Notes: generated from the sequence alone by a model not told the origin. A stretch of DNA of 64,000 nucleotides from Chiua virens (GCA_019787685.1 JAHNUO010000058.1:1-64000), one strand, 5' to 3'; counted from the first letter of the stretch, positions 42,580 to 54,737 are shown. Made by a program: numbers and translations.

Positions 42580-44148
42580 ATGGGACCCCGCTATATGGAC
42601 TATGCCTCCCCACGCGGCGTACACGTTGCAGAGACGTTCACGGATGAAGACGAGGATCCTTACCGTCGCGATTTCGCACCCCCTCCTCACAGAAAGAATC
42701 GCTACAGTCACTCTGTACATCAGACACCCCACATCAGAGATGTGACTTGGATATCTTCCCCCGACCCGATTGGATTGCAGACACCCCGTACCAGCAGCAG
42801 GATATCCCCCGCACCGTGGTTGTCTCCCCAGCAGGCACCGTCTTCCCCTGTGTTTCGCCCAGCGAGCGCTGCCCCGCCCAGCCCTGCCCCAACGGTTGGG
42901 GAGCATATGGCGGTCGACGACATCTTCCTACCGCCCGAACTCGTAGACCCATATCGTCCCCAGCATAAACGCTCACGCAGCGGCACAGGTCTCCTCAAAT
43001 CATTCTGGCACGGACTCAAGAAGCTCTCTGGGCACGCCTACCAGCCCCCGTACATGTCGCAATCCGGATCATACATCAGCCAGACCATGGAAGTACCTGC
43101 GCCAGGCATGAGCGACCCGAGCGACGCTACCCAGTATATCCACCCGACGCCCCCAGAGTCAGATGAACGGAGCATGGCGCCGTACACCTCCCCCTACGCG
43201 CGTCGATCGAATCTCGGCGCTACACCTGCCGTCATTCCCGCCTCACTGCGCCCAGGGTCTCCTGTCCCCTCCATGAAAATCCCCTCCCCCAGCAGCGCCG
43301 TTGTGCATGCTGTTCCTCCCGCTTCGCTGCATGCATCACCTGTACCCTCGATGAGGGTCGTGTCTCCACGCGGCGGCGCTTCGCCCATCGTCCCTCCTGG
43401 CTCGGTCCGTATGCCGTCTGTGGCCTCGTCCGCGCCCGCTCCTTCCATCGATATCGCGCCCCCGATCACGATCGTATCGCCTTCGGACTCTGTGCCCCCT
43501 TCCCCGCTCCGCAACTCGATTCGGTCGCTCCGCCCGGTGTCCCCCGTCGCAGGTATACCAAGACACCCTGCGGTAGCTGTGCAGGAGCCCGTCAGACCTG
43601 CATCCGTGCCTCCCTTTGAGGATGGCTCACAAACGCTGCATGACCACATGCCCGTCATCCCGCCTGTCGAAACCCAGTTTTTCTCCGCACCGACGGAGAG
43701 GATCAGGTTCCCCGAGGGTCCCAAAGCGACGTTTGACGAACTATTGTCACCCAGTGGTTCGTTCGCCTCGACGCTCGCGCGCATGCGGCGATTCGTCGAT
43801 GGTCTCCCCTGGGTATCCGAGGAGCAAATTGCACACCCGTATGTCCCGAGCCAGACACCGCGAAGTCGACTGCGCGAAAGGGTGCGCAAGGGTGCGGATC
43901 CTTCGTGGTACAACGAGCGGCCAGAGGAAATGGAGAGACGGGCGTATTGGTCGGAGTGGGATATGTGGGCGATGCAGTCGGCGGCAGAGTTGTGGAGCGA
44001 GCGAGGGCGTGCAGCGAGGTGGGGAGTGGATGCGGGCGTGTCTGGACCAGGACAGTGGCCAGGTGTTGTGTACCCACATGGGTATATTCCTGCGCAACCT
44101 ATTGTCATTCCGCCGGGGTACCCGCCTCCGGGGATTGTAATTGAATAG
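42580..44148 (+). CDS. Pro/Ser-rich protein of unknown function, intronless
   Basis: 522 codons, ATG at 42580 in a good context (CCAATGG), stop TAG at 44146-44148. Residues 1-380 or so are Pro/Ser/Val-rich and largely disordered, with repeated PASLRPGSPVPSM-type segments (near residues 210-260). The last 140 residues look folded: a conserved-looking block with ERIRFPEGPKATFDELLSP, then WYNERPEEMERRAYWSEWD, and a Pro/Gly-rich end (PPGYPPPG). No transmembrane segment or known domain is visible. It ends 146 bp before the eL37 start codon on the same strand, so the eL37 promoter is short. Function unknown; the uninterrupted long frame supports a real gene. Confidence 0.75.
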   Translation: MGPRYMDYASPRGVHVAETFTDEDEDPYRRDFAPPPHRKNRYSHSVHQTPHIRDVTWISSPDPIGLQTPRTSSRISPAPWLSPQQAPSSPVFRPASAAPPSPAPTVGEHMAVDDIFLPPELVDPYRPQHKRSRSGTGLLKSFWHGLKKLSGHAYQPPYMSQSGSYISQTMEVPAPGMSDPSDATQYIHPTPPESDERSMAPYTSPYARRSNLGATPAVIPASLRPGSPVPSMKIPSPSSAVVHAVPPASLHASPVPSMRVVSPRGGASPIVPPGSVRMPSVASSAPAPSIDIAPPITIVSPSDSVPPSPLRNSIRSLRPVSPVAGIPRHPAVAVQEPVRPASVPPFEDGSQTLHDHMPVIPPVETQFFSAPTERIRFPEGPKATFDELLSPSGSFASTLARMRRFVDGLPWVSEEQIAHPYVPSQTPRSRLRERVRKGADPSWYNERPEEMERRAYWSEWDMWAMQSAAELWSERGRAARWGVDAGVSGPGQWPGVVYPHGYIPAQPIVIPPGYPPPGIVIE

Positions 44149-44294
44149 TGCACATGAGCTTGATCTGTACCATACTTTGGGTAATTGTCTATACATGGTA
44201 ACTCATCTTATGTTTTTCCCACGTTCTCAGCCTCAGTGTCGTTGATTGCCTCTCACCAGTATCCCTCAAACACAATCCTCAAGAAGACGACAAC

Positions 44295-45079
44295 ATGGTG
44301 AGTAACAATGTTGCTCTGATTCATGAGACACTTTTCTGTCCCTCTGGACGTCGCTTTGGACGCTCAAGGAGGCTGGATGAAGCAGTTGGCGGGTGGATGT
44401 ACGCAAGATTGGTTGGATGGGGTTGGGAAGATTGTCCTCGAGATGTGTTTTTGGTTGAATGCTAGGGACGCTGACCACCACCTCTGCTTTTTTTTCCTTG
44501 ACAGACGAAAGGTTGGTTTCCAACGAGGTTTCTACAGGCCTACTGACGATCGGTCATTTTGCGTAACCTTTCACCCCTCGTTCTTCCTCGCGTGATGATC
44601 AGGTACTTCGTCCTTTGGGTACGTTCTCGTTAGCATCCGTTCCCTCGCTGTCCTTCCCACTCATTTGAATTTGCACCGTCTTTACGCCTGCGGCTAAACA
44701 CCCTGCAGTAAGCGTCACACCAAGACCCACACGCTCTGCCGGCGCTGTGGCAACCGAGCTTTCCACAGACAACACAAGAGTGCGTTTTTATACCCGAGCC
44801 TGCAATGCCGCTCATTCACATGTGTACACTTAGCTTGCGGGCAATGTGGATACCCCGCTGCCAAACTTCGTTCATACGAGTGGGGACAAAAGGCCAAGCG
44901 CCGAAAGACGACCGGAACGGGTCGTATGCGGTATCTCAAGGACGTATCGAGGCGATTCAAGAACGGGTTCAGGTGAGCCAATCACTTTCTCCTTTGTTTG
45001 ACGTCTGTCGGTACAACGACACGCTTGCAGAGAGAACACCGTCGCCAAGAAGCGCTCCAGAAAACCCACGGAGGCATGA
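44295..45079 (+). CDS. RPL37: 60S ribosomal protein eL37, six exons including micro-exons
   Basis: Large-subunit ribosomal protein with a C2-C2 zinc-binding site, 94 residues as expected (92-97). Exons: 44295-44297 (ATG only), 44505-44511 (7 nt), 44603-44618 (16 nt), 44709-44779, 44834-44972 and 45031-45079; total 285 nt, in phase. The product starts [19 protein letters not shown] and has CRRCG, then [26 protein letters not shown] and SRRFKNGF, all family hallmarks. Introns are 207, 91, 90, 54 and 58 bp with GT-AG ends. The first three exons are forced by the conserved N-terminal sequence, since no other frame gives it. The 3' neighbour is a convergent C2H2 gene; 45080-45366 holds nothing else. 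Confidence 0.95.
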
Positions 45080-45366
45080 GGACAGTCGGAGGATAGGAGG
45101 GATGGGTTATCCTGATTGTACCTTCGAATGTATATTTCTTTTCTCCATTCGCACAGACCGATTCACAACATCATATGTGATTCTACAAGCCATGCCACAC
45201 ATGTTCAAAGAAAAGCGACGCCCAATAAACCCTGAAATGAATTGTCCGAACAATAGATTGGATAAAGATAAAATAACGATAGCAAGAGATGATATGTGCG
45301 CGCGATAACTAAATACGGAGGCATAACCCAATCTCGCTCTGGAAGAAGCCCCTATTGAGGGGCCCA

Positions 45367-46289
45367 TCAAACATCACCAGAATCACCGTCCTGCAGGTTA
45401 TGGATGCGGAGGTGCTGGTTCAAGTTGTCCCGCCTGCTAAATGCACGACTGCAGTTCCCATATTTGCACACCCATGCTTAGGAGCAACAAGCGTAAGCGA
45501 CGAGTACCGGAACGCAAGAACGGCAAGAACCAAGTGTGACCTACGCTTTTCGTTGGTATGAATGGAGCGAATATGACGCTTGAGGTGTTCACCCCTGACA
45601 AAACACTTTCCGCACCCGTCCGCCTGGCAGGTATACGTACGCACGCCTTTTTTCGTCTTGTCCCTGCTGGCGGCGTAGACGGGCTCACCGTTGGACGTGG
45701 GTACTTTTCGACCGCGAGACTTCTTTGCGAGGCCGGGAATCGGGACGGGGACTCTGATCATGGAACGGGAACCACGACGAGATGGACGAATGGCGTGTGA
45801 GTCCACGGATGGTGCAGAAATGGATGCTGGGTTGATGCTAGGAGAGGGAATAAAGTCTGAATCCGCGGGGTCGAATTCGCTGTCCATGTCTTCGGAGGAG
45901 GGATCTGTGCTGCCATAGAATTGCAAGTCGGTGGTGTCGCTGAGAGTACCTGAGGTGGAGGCAGAGAGTGGTATTTGGAAGGGGGGGAGGTTCGAGATGG
46001 GCATCTGCATGGTCATGGGTACGCTGGAGGGGAGGGAGAGGTCGGAGAGGCGCACGGTGGGCTGAGGATGGAAAGGAGCGGGGTTGGTGGTGGAACAATG
46101 ACGACGGTTTGGGTCGGGGAGCAAGCCAAGGGGACAGTCTGGGGTGGAGGGTTGGTGGAGAAGGCTCCCATCGAGCGAATCCCAGTCAGGATGTTCGAGA
46201 GAGTCGGGTGACCAGACGAGGTCGTGGTTGTTGTCATCGAAGACGGTGAATTGGCTGTGGAACAAGTCCATGTCTGCCATTGTCGACAT
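45367..46289 (-). CDS. C2H2 zinc-finger transcription factor, Msn2/4-like
   Basis: 284 residues from exons 45545-46289 and 45367-45476 (68-bp intron, donor GTAGGT, acceptor AAG, phase checked). The N-terminal 190 residues are acidic and Ser/Pro-rich (DSEFDPADSDFIPSP), likely an activation region. A basic stretch (KKSRGRKV) is followed by two tandem C2H2 fingers at the C-terminus: YTCQADGCGKCFVRGEHLKRHIR, and after the intron WVCKYGNCSRAFSRRDNLNQHLR. The R-x-E-H-x-x-R and R-x-D-N-x-x-Q recognition helices match those of Msn2/Msn4-type stress regulators that bind AGGGG sites. The intron splits the linker between fingers. The target genes are not known. ATG 46289 is chosen as first in frame (MSTMADMDLF). 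Confidence 0.88.
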
Positions 46290-46389
46290 GAGTGAAGAAA
46301 ACAGACATTCTGGTCGAGATTTATGTGACTAGGAAATATATTCTGTGGCTGGTCGATATTCGAATTAGGGGACCAATTCAATAGAATAT

Positions 46390-46857
46390 TCATATGTCAT
46401 CATACTCAGGGGATTTCCTTTTCGGGTTCATTCTTTTATGGCATCTACCCAAACACGTGAAATTGCATGGAGTATGTGCGCGTTCTTTGGCGCCACAATC
46501 ATCCACTTCTTGGATGTCCACTCCATCGTCCTCCTCCTCGTCGGCGTCGTCGAGCTCGAACTCGCTCGACGACCAGGACGAGAGTGTCCGCATCGCCGTC
46601 TGTGCTCTCGGCGACATGAAGAACGGCACCAGATCATCCCCACGCACGTTCTTCTCATTCCGCGTCCTGCACCCATATTGACTTGTATCCCATCCAGCGT
46701 CTACCTCCCGCTTGCTTCCTGCAACCGCCCCCCTCCCAGAGCTTGGGCACCCCGACTTCGTCTCCAGAGTGACTAGTATACCTCTCGTCGGTACCGCATT
46801 GAGAGCATATGAGCATGGAAAAGCAAGCTCACGTGTCGTCAAAGTCCGTCCCTCCAT
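46390..46857 (-). CDS. Possible small gene between C2H2 factor and OPI1
   Basis: A 155-codon frame with ATG at 46857. The C-terminal half has a plausible protein composition (WSSSEFELDDADEEEDDG, then a basic KRMNPKRKSPEYDDI end). It lies in the shared upstream region of the divergent C2H2 and OPI1 genes and ends 101 bp before the C2H2 start. It may instead be promoter DNA with a chance frame; no domain supports it. Confidence 0.3.
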   Translation of the reverse strand: MEGRTLTTRELAFPCSYALNAVPTRGILVTLETKSGCPSSGRGAVAGSKREVDAGWDTSQYGCRTRNEKNVRGDDLVPFFMSPRAQTAMRTLSSWSSSEFELDDADEEEDDGVDIQEVDDCGAKERAHTPCNFTCLGRCHKRMNPKRKSPEYDDI

Positions 46858-46917
46858 TCTTTCCTGTCTTAATCTTCCCGTGTCTTATCCGTCCCTGCTT
46901 GTCAGTACGGCGCAGAG

Positions 46918-48626
46918 ATGATGGAATGCTCTGTCAAGAACATCTCCCGTCCCGTCATCGATAGATTACCTGTCGACGTCAATCAGCTCGATGAGTTCGC
47001 CTGCAGACAACTTGATAGGGTCTGTCATCACATCTTTCCGTCCCTATTTACACTATATCATCCTTCCTCCCTTTTTCTAGCTCGAACGGTATCGTCGCGC
47101 GTCCACCTCGGACGACAAAATGCCAGTCGATGTCCCGGCTTCTCACAGCCCGGACACCGGAGAACTACAAAGTGCCCCCAAAGTCCCTCACGACCAAGAT
47201 GATCTTCTTTCCGACGCCACTGATGGTTGTACCACTTTATCTTATCTGACGCCGACTGTCTTCTGATACCCGATCTCGTCACCCCAGCCTCTCCGTCTTC
47301 CTCGCTTCCTCCACCTTCAGCCTTCGAAAGCCGCACTCCCACACCACAGTCTCAGGATTACAATGAACAGAATCCTAATCGTCAAGTCATCCCCCGCAGT
47401 CGATGGCAAACCGTCCTTCTTGAAGCCGGCGGTATCGGTGCCGCCGTCAGCGAAGAAAGCATGCGTCGCTTAAAGTATTGCCTCCAGTGGCTTCAAGTTC
47501 GTGTCTTGGACATGTCATCCTACACTTGACTTAACATCCTATTTTACAGTATGCCACAACGCATATCGACTCTCAAATTGTTATTCTCCGTGACTTCATC
47601 GAATCCATTCAATCTTATGTCGTCGATGCATCGGTATCAGACGCTTATATCTCCCTAACGCACATGCGCACATTGCATGATGTCCGCAGGGACGTGGTGG
47701 ACACCATCCGCCAAGTGGTAGACGTAGTCAGCAAATACGCCGGCGGTGCACTTCCCGAACCCGCTCGGGCGCGCGTCCGCGGATTCATCCTTCACCTTCC
47801 ACAACGATGGGCTAGTGCGGCGGGTGCGAGTAACACCCATGGAATACCGGATGGTACACCAGGTGCAAGCTCGGCGGCGGGTGCATCTGCAGGTGGTGCA
47901 GGAAATAACAGGCGAGGTTTAAGAGGTAGACGCAAAGAACGTACTGCCGGTGGACCAGATCGCTCTCTATCTGTAACACCCGTGTCCTCTCGCGCTCCGT
48001 CACCTCTTGCCTCTCCACGTGCAAGCATGAGCCGTCCGACTGCTGGTGCGGCGACTCGTGCAGCTCAGCACATTCTAACTCTCGCAACAGAAAGTTTGGA
48101 TATGATGCGCGGTGTCACAGGTGTTGTCAAAGAAAGCCTGGACCGTGCAGACGCGTAAGTTATAACTCTGATAGTCAAGTCAGAGGTCTTGACGTCCACT
48201 CGACATTGCAGATGGGTGGAACGACTACGTATCATTGGTGTTCAACGCCCGCAGCCTGCACCAGAGGATCCGTTGGATCCGACAATGTCACCGAGTAGAC
48301 AATATCGGCAATCATCGCTGCCTGGATTATCGTCTACTCCGTCAACACCCGCACAAACCGGTACACCACTCTCGATACCATCCACCCCAGTAACATACCC
48401 ATCACCCGATGGGCTTCGGATGGGGATTCGCCTCGGTGAAATGTCGGCACGAGCCTCGCTGAGCGAGTTACGTTTGGATGAGGATGGGCAAGGCGCAGAC
48501 GGATATCAGACGCCCAAGTCTGGATTTCAATCCCTGCGCGAGGAGGGAGGAGAACGTATTTGGGAGAAACGGAGCGCGAGATCAGAAGAAAAACGCCAAG
48601 ATATGATGGTGGACGATGATGGATGA
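46918..48626 (+). CDS. OPI1: Opi1-family transcriptional repressor
   Basis: 491 residues in five exons: 46918-47019, 47081-47225, 47288-47496, 47550-48154 and 48212-48626; intron phases agree. Opi1 proteins repress inositol- and choline-responsive phospholipid genes and sense phosphatidic acid at the ER. The family core is clear: SRWQTVLLEAGGIGAAVSEE (near residue 120), then MRRLKYCLQWLQ split by intron 3 from YATTHIDSQIVILRDFI, and a later helix VVDTIRQVVDVVSKYAGGALPE. After a Gly/Ala/Ser-rich disordered stretch, a second conserved helix (LATESLDMMRGVTGVVKESLDR) precedes a Ser/Pro-rich acidic tail. Start is the first ATG of a tandem pair (ATGATG). No clear INO2/4-type site was sought upstream. 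Confident family call; the regulated genes are inferred from yeast. Confidence 0.9.
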
Positions 48627-48835
48627 CTTTTTTTCGTCCTTTTATTATGGCGCTGATTTTGTCATCATGTATACGCCTGAAGCTTGGAGACTGCATGGAT
48701 TGTTCTGCTGGATTGAAACGGCGTCTAGCTAGCTAAAGGATGCAGTTGTACAAAGAGGTTACTTACCTGAAATGGTACACTTAGTTACCCCGACTTGCCA
48801 CGTTAGATCTGCCGGTGACATGCTTTCGACTCAAC

Positions 48836-49625
48836 ATGAGCTCGTATTCAAGCGCCTACTTCAACAACTTTTCCTGGCCCTCGCTCTACAGCCCTGCCAC
48901 GGAGGTTGGTTTCCTTGGTCCAGCCATTCGACCAGGTGGCTATTACCTCACCAACTCCACAGGTACGTACCAATTTAGCTGCTGCCAGTGTCAATTCACC
49001 ATTGCCAAAGACTGAGGGCCATCCTAGACGTCTTCAGGTTCACTTTATACTGGACACTCATTTTTCACCTCCCGTTTAATTTCATCGCTGGCCTCTATGC
49101 CTTTTTCAACTTTCTCTTTCCCCCGGGGAGAATCGCTGGGGATGCGTCGATCGTGCTCGAGTCTCCTGCCACACGCGAACATGCACACACTCACAGACAC
49201 TCGCGGTCACACTCGTACAATACGCAACCCCACTCGCATTCACGCTCGCAATCTCAAACGCAATCTCAAACCCTCTGGCGCGTACCCTCGCCGCCGCCAT
49301 CCACCGCCGAAGAGGGGCTGAAACCGGCCTCCCCGCCACAGCCACCCGGTCGTCGTTCGTCGTCTCGATGGACGTTCTCGCTCCTCGTCCTACTCGCCTT
49401 TCTCGGATTCAGTTTGATGAGTGCGGTGGTCGGTGCGACCGTCCTCGCATTCGTGCTCTTGTGGGTGTATCAATCGGGGGGCTTCTATATGTCGACGTAC
49501 GTCCACTATCACCTCGTATTTTCGCGTGCACAATTGATAAACGATACAGGTGGATCCCGTTTGTGTGGGCGGTGATTCAATCGTTGATTGCGTTGCTCGA
49601 GTATGTGTCTTTTGGCTTCAAATGA
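48836..49625 (+). CDS. Small multi-pass membrane protein, unknown function
   Basis: 223 residues from exons 48836-48962, 49028-49496 and 49550-49625, phases consistent, stop TGA 49623-49625. Start MSSYSSAYFNNFSWPS. One membrane segment lies in exon 2 (FTLYWTLIFHLPFNFIAGLY). A His/Ser/Gln-rich cytosolic-looking loop (HSRSQSQTQSQTLW) follows, then a long hydrophobic region that can span twice (LLVLLAFLGFSLMSAVVGA, then FVLLWVYQSGGFY), and a last segment in exon 3 (WAVIQSLIALLEYVSFGFK). No signal sequence or family motif is recognised. It follows OPI1 on the same strand after 209 bp; a shared role in lipid or membrane biology would be speculation. Confidence 0.75.
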
Positions 49626-52600
49626 AGAAGTTCTGATGGAAAGGTTAGGATTTGGCCGTCGGTTATCGACATTATTTAACGTCCGCGGGGAACTGGCTGG
49701 TCTGTCCCATGCCTTGGAGATACCCTCGATTTCTATCGCGAACACACGTGTGGGGACACCCACGAACAGACGATGGTTGGTTGATTGTATGACCTCAGTA
49801 TCCGCTGCTCTGGCTCCGTTAGCATCGCACGCTTCTCGCTGGCAACGCCATTGGTGGATTTCGGTAGGAGGTGGCTGATATGAAGTTGCCGAGCAATGTG
49901 TACAGCTAGGCACGGGTGTCCGAACGTCGGACGTCAAGGGGACGGTGCTTCCGCTTCCTTCTTTCTTTCGAACCAGAATGCAGAACCGGTTTTCTGTGTC
50001 TCCCGTGTATCGCGCAGTCTGAGATATCTATCTGGTGTTTTTCATCCACGATCGCACCCGTTTAGTGCCAGAAGGCGCCCCCTAGAACCATTCTTGTGGA
50101 TAACAGCTTCTAACGCCAAGTGACTCGTTGGCGACTCTCGATTCGCGATTCGCCATAGGAAACAAGGACGCCATGCGTGCAATGCGTTCTACAGCATTTT
50201 TCCACTTGACTTTTCACGCGTGCTGAAATGGTCGATGATAGGACATTTTTTACTTTCTGATTCTTTCCCCTTGCCTATTTTCCCGCAGTCATGGAACGTT
50301 TGCGAGAGTGTTCGTGTGACGTGTTCTTGATGTGTTCTGTGGACTTTGTGAATCGTTGGTAGATGATTGCAATGGACGGACGACTGGTCAGATTGGAAGC
50401 TTTCTCGCTCTCGTTGACTTTCTTTGATTCTCGAACGCTCATTGTTGTCAGGGATCAGGCAAAGGGAACGCGGTCATCCAATACTGGTGGTACATTATAC
50501 ACATGTTAATATTGCATATCTCATTGCGGGGGGAATAGCCTTCCAATCTTTTTTCATTGTTGCTGAGCGTTGATCATTATCAATGTGGCTACATTCATCA
50601 CGACTTTTTCTCGCGCGTTTCATGAATCAGATGGTCGAGGCTTTGCATGAAGCACATCGGTGCGCGATGTATTTTCTTTCTGTGACTGATTTTTGTGACC
50701 GAAAGGTCCCTCTACATCACTCAGAGTTACCCAAACACGCTAGTTCAAGTTGAAGGGATCCAGACGACAAAAATCACCAGGGAGAGGGCAAGTGAGATAT
50801 CCTTGAACGACTTGGATTTTCGGAAGCGGCGTACGCATGTACACGATGTGGTGACCACGACGTCAATATGTGTATATGCGTCCACATATCTGACACGGGT
50901 TTTGAGCTGACAATAGGTTGGCACGATCACGGTGAACGGAAATACGGATTTCATTGACGTGTTCATAATAGACGGACATGTGACCATGCGTTTTGATGCA
51001 ACGACGTACCAAACGGGTCGTAATTTGATTCAGATGGCCAGCAGACATCCAGTATGGTGACTCGGTGCCCCTATCCGATTCCGAGTCAAATCTCCGGGTA
51101 TGAATGCATGGTGTAGGGTACGACATGCGTGTCTTTGAGTGGTCTGACGAAAATCGGATACAATTGATACTGCGCTCCGAGGGCGAGATTATCGCACCGT
51201 ACGACGTACGGTCCTTGGGAGGACGATCGATCGTACGTACGTCGTACGTGAATGTCAGTGCTCGGATGATGACAGCTTGAATCGCGGGATCTCACGCAAG
51301 CATCGCCATAGGTTCCATTCCCCGTCAGGCATTCGTTTCTTTTGCGTTTTTCCTGTATAGCAGTGGGGCATGCCAAACGCGCTCGAATACAAGATTGGAA
51401 TGTACGTGTTTATGCTGGTTGAAATGATTTGCCGAAGGTCGCTTCATTCTTCCAATGTTCTTCATCTTTGGGGCTCGTCTCGACGTGGTTATCGATCGTA
51501 CTTGTCCAACGCGCCACAACTCCTCGAGTGTGCGGTCGGAGAACATGGACTTGCTGGATCAAGCCCGTACTGTCGCCATGGACCGCACCATCGCAATCAC
51601 TTCCAAGTCAAAAGGTTTGAGCATTTGAAAATCACCTCTCTCTCGGACGGATGAAGTGGCCTGATACGAATCGCCGTTCTGAAAAATACGTCGAGCAAAT
51701 GGCAAGGCCCGAGGGTCAGTCTATGATCGAAACCGAGATATGCATGCCTCGCTCTCTCGGAGCTTCCATCAGTGGACATCCATGCCGTCACGGTTACTCC
51801 AAATGACATGGCGTAGTCGATCATCGGATGGTTGGTTCGAAGCTGGTGTCCATTGATATACTGGGTTGCACATGGGCGCTCGCCGATTGGCCTCCGTTGG
51901 AACACATTGTCCAAATCACAGCCCCGCGATGAGTCCTATCCACCTCTCCGTTCAACAGCAGTGTTCAACAGCGTGTTCACACCAGCTTTAAATCAATTAC
52001 CACAAGCGTGCTCGTTGCACGTGTCAGAAGTTCTCGCCAGGGCCACGTACATGTGTCCGATAACTGGCTTGCTTACCTCACGCACCAGACCGAGTTGTCA
52101 ACGCTCGTGTTTGATGATCTCCAAGCGAGAGATTGAGATACCTGCACGATCTGAACGGAGGATAGCTCATGCGGCGGAGTCACGCCTCGATGGCACGCCG
52201 ATTTGATATCCGAGCTCTTGCTGCTTTATGCGGCATAAACTCGTCGAACCTAGGTTCGCGCGCGGGCGCGTAAGGGAGAATCGATAGGGTGATAATGCCT
52301 CGAGGATTCCTGTGAACGGTGATGCGTTGGGAGATGCGTTGCGGTGCGTCATAACGCGGCGCCTCGTGTTTCCTCCTTTCGATCATCCACATCTGTGTAT
52401 CGAGATCACGACCAGTGTGTAAACTGGTTCCGGTGATAGATACGGAAGTGGCACTGACAAGATACATCTGACACGGTGCTACCGTCTCGCCGCCATGCGG
52501 GACGAGGTCTCGTCGTGTACACCCGTGTCAAGGTAGGACCCGTCGGGATCCAACACATCACTTTTTTTTATCATTGAAAGCGCATTTGAAACACGAGTTG

Positions 52601-54737
52601 TGGCACTTGCCCGACGAGTAGCTTCCTCTCTCATCGCCGCATGTAAGACGTGTCTGTTGCATTGATGGCCGTTCTCATCATCATACATCATGATCAAAGT
52701 TGATATGAAGATTAGAATACCTGTACACAATATCGGAGTCGGCGTTGACGTCGGAGTTGTATACGTCGAACGTCGACGTCGTGGCTTCTGGCGGGACTGC
52801 CCCGCAGCCTCGGCCTCATTGTGCGCGATTTGACTTGCTGGCAGTCCCCGTCGTCGCGTCACACGAGCCTCGGGCTCGGTTGCGGTGTTTTTGCGCGACT
52901 CGGCGGGCTTTCCCGCTGACACATGATTATTCTCAACGTCAGAGTACTTAATATAGTTCCCGTCATGATGCGAGTCGGTCGGCCGGCAAGATCAGCAACG
53001 TTCGTTGTCGCGGTCGCCCTGGTTGCACGTGGAAAAAATCCACAGAATTTCTCATTTTCCCTCGCTCTCATCGAAACGGGTGTGACGCGTGAAATGAATA
53101 GCGTTTAATTTATGTTTTGGATGGTCGCCAGAGGCATCGGATTGTGACATCGCTTACTCGATGACTGACAATACTTGGCTGAACGTTGGAGGGACGACAG
53201 ACGGGGAAAGAAGACGTTTGGGGTAATTTGCAAAGCAATGTAGTGTAAAGCTGCTGAAACCATTGACAGAGGACGGCTATTGAATGGGTAGAAGGATCAT
53301 ATCATCTGAATCATATCTATGCTATCATTATGTGCTGCGCGCAAAAAAGCAGGAGTGTGTGGGATCTGTGTTTCAGGCGTGGTTGATAATCTCGGTTTCA
53401 AGTGAACCAGGGTCAACACAACATGCCAAACGATGTTTTTATTTTTTTTTCGCATCGTCGGAAGCGAGCGAGGGAAATCTGCGACGAGCGGGGGGCTAAT
53501 CAACAAAACAGCCGAGTCTTTTTAGCCGATCACATAGCAGCCAATCAATTGTGCTTTTTTGACACGGTCTAGCTCAAGGTCCCAACTTTATGCACATTTT
53601 TAGAAACACAATGACGAAACCGACGGGAGAAAAAAGACGCAGCGAAGAAGGAAATGCAGGGCGGGACCTTTTTCTTGTCTTATCTTATCGGCAGCCCAAT
53701 GTACAAGGGACACGTATGCATTCTGAGGAGGGCGATAGAGCGACCATAGAGGTACATAAAGTGTGGACATAGCGGCCCATGCCAAGATATGGCCCGAGCG
53801 ATGAGTCTATTCGGATATCATGGGTATCTTTGGTGCGCCGCTGGCTGTTACGGGCGTAGAGAGTCCCGAAGAACGAGACACGTTCCATGTTTGGGTCGCA
53901 ATAGCACTCACACGGGGATCAGATCACGTACAGCCGCAGGACGGGCACAGTCTCTGTAGAGTAAATCAGTGAACTGAAGAAAGCGGTGGTCGGTACTGAG
54001 TAGCGGCAGGGTCTAAAACCTTGAATGGCAGAAAGGCAGACCTATGAAACGAGTGTCAGATCAGTCTGAGGGTGTATCAAAATACAAGAGTTAATAATAC
54101 TAGAGTAGATCAGAGATGGGAAGGATCCGTTGACTGGGACTGCGGTGGGAGATAAGATTGACCCTGGGAGTGTACGGCGCCACAAAACAAATATACACAA
54201 ACTGATGTACGGCGTAGTATGTAATATGTAACGCAGATTTCCGAGCGTAGCGCTCATTATTAGCGATAAATTTTCACCAGATGGCATATAGAGATGGAGA
54301 TGGAGAACTGCATCTGCGCGATGGGTGGAATTTTATTATCAATTTTGTGAGGTGGTTAGCGGCCCAGAAATGCTAGCAGAGAACGGAGGCAGATAACAAA
54401 AGTGCGGGGATTATGAAATAATTGATTTTGAAACTGGAGTAATCTGATTGGCTAGATGTGGGTTATCTATTAGTTTATCGGTTCCCGTCGACCACAAATC
54501 ATAAACTCTCGGTGCTCTCTTCTGTCCCCGTCTCTCCTCCTCCTCCTCCATCTCTCTCCCTCCCCCGTCCCCACTCCCCTCCTCCTCATCTCTTTCTGTC
54601 CCCTTCATCCTCTTCTTAATCACATCTCTTTGGTACCTTTATTGTTCCTGATCCAACACTCGGAACTGACCGCGTCCCAATCAACAGTCTACTCGAAAAT
54701 TCCTTTTAATCGTATCTCTAGATAGACTTTTTCGAAA
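49626..54737. other. 5.1-kb interval without a recognised gene, upstream of SRE1
   Basis: CpG-rich unique DNA. The longest frames (for example 51832-52206 plus and 52479-52922 minus, GTG start) show no domain or convincing splicing. It holds a CG-rich palindrome near 51197-51248 and, just before the GATA gene, a pyrimidine tract (about 54525-54620: TCTCTCCTCCTCCTCCTCC and similar) typical of fungal promoters or long 5' leaders. It may be regulatory DNA of the iron regulator, a long non-coding transcript or a gene I cannot read. Confidence 0.5.
51197..51248. repeat. CGTACG-rich palindrome cluster
   Basis: CCGTACGACGTACGG (51197-51211) is a perfect palindrome around one base. CGTACGTCGTACG a little further on is the inverse of its core, so the two can also pair with each other. 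Confidence 0.7.

Noticed and set aside
42580..42906. Minus-strand frames at the start of the Pro/Ser-rich gene
   Set aside because: Antisense shadows; the plus frame continues for 522 codons with a good start context.
43194..44153. 319-codon minus-strand frame opposite the Pro/Ser-rich gene
   Set aside because: Shadow of the GC-rich plus-strand gene; its composition is low-complexity Gly/Thr and it has no motif.
49509..49937. 142-codon minus-strand frame at the end of the membrane protein gene
   Set aside because: Overlaps the real last exon on the other strand and shows no domain or splice-supported structure.
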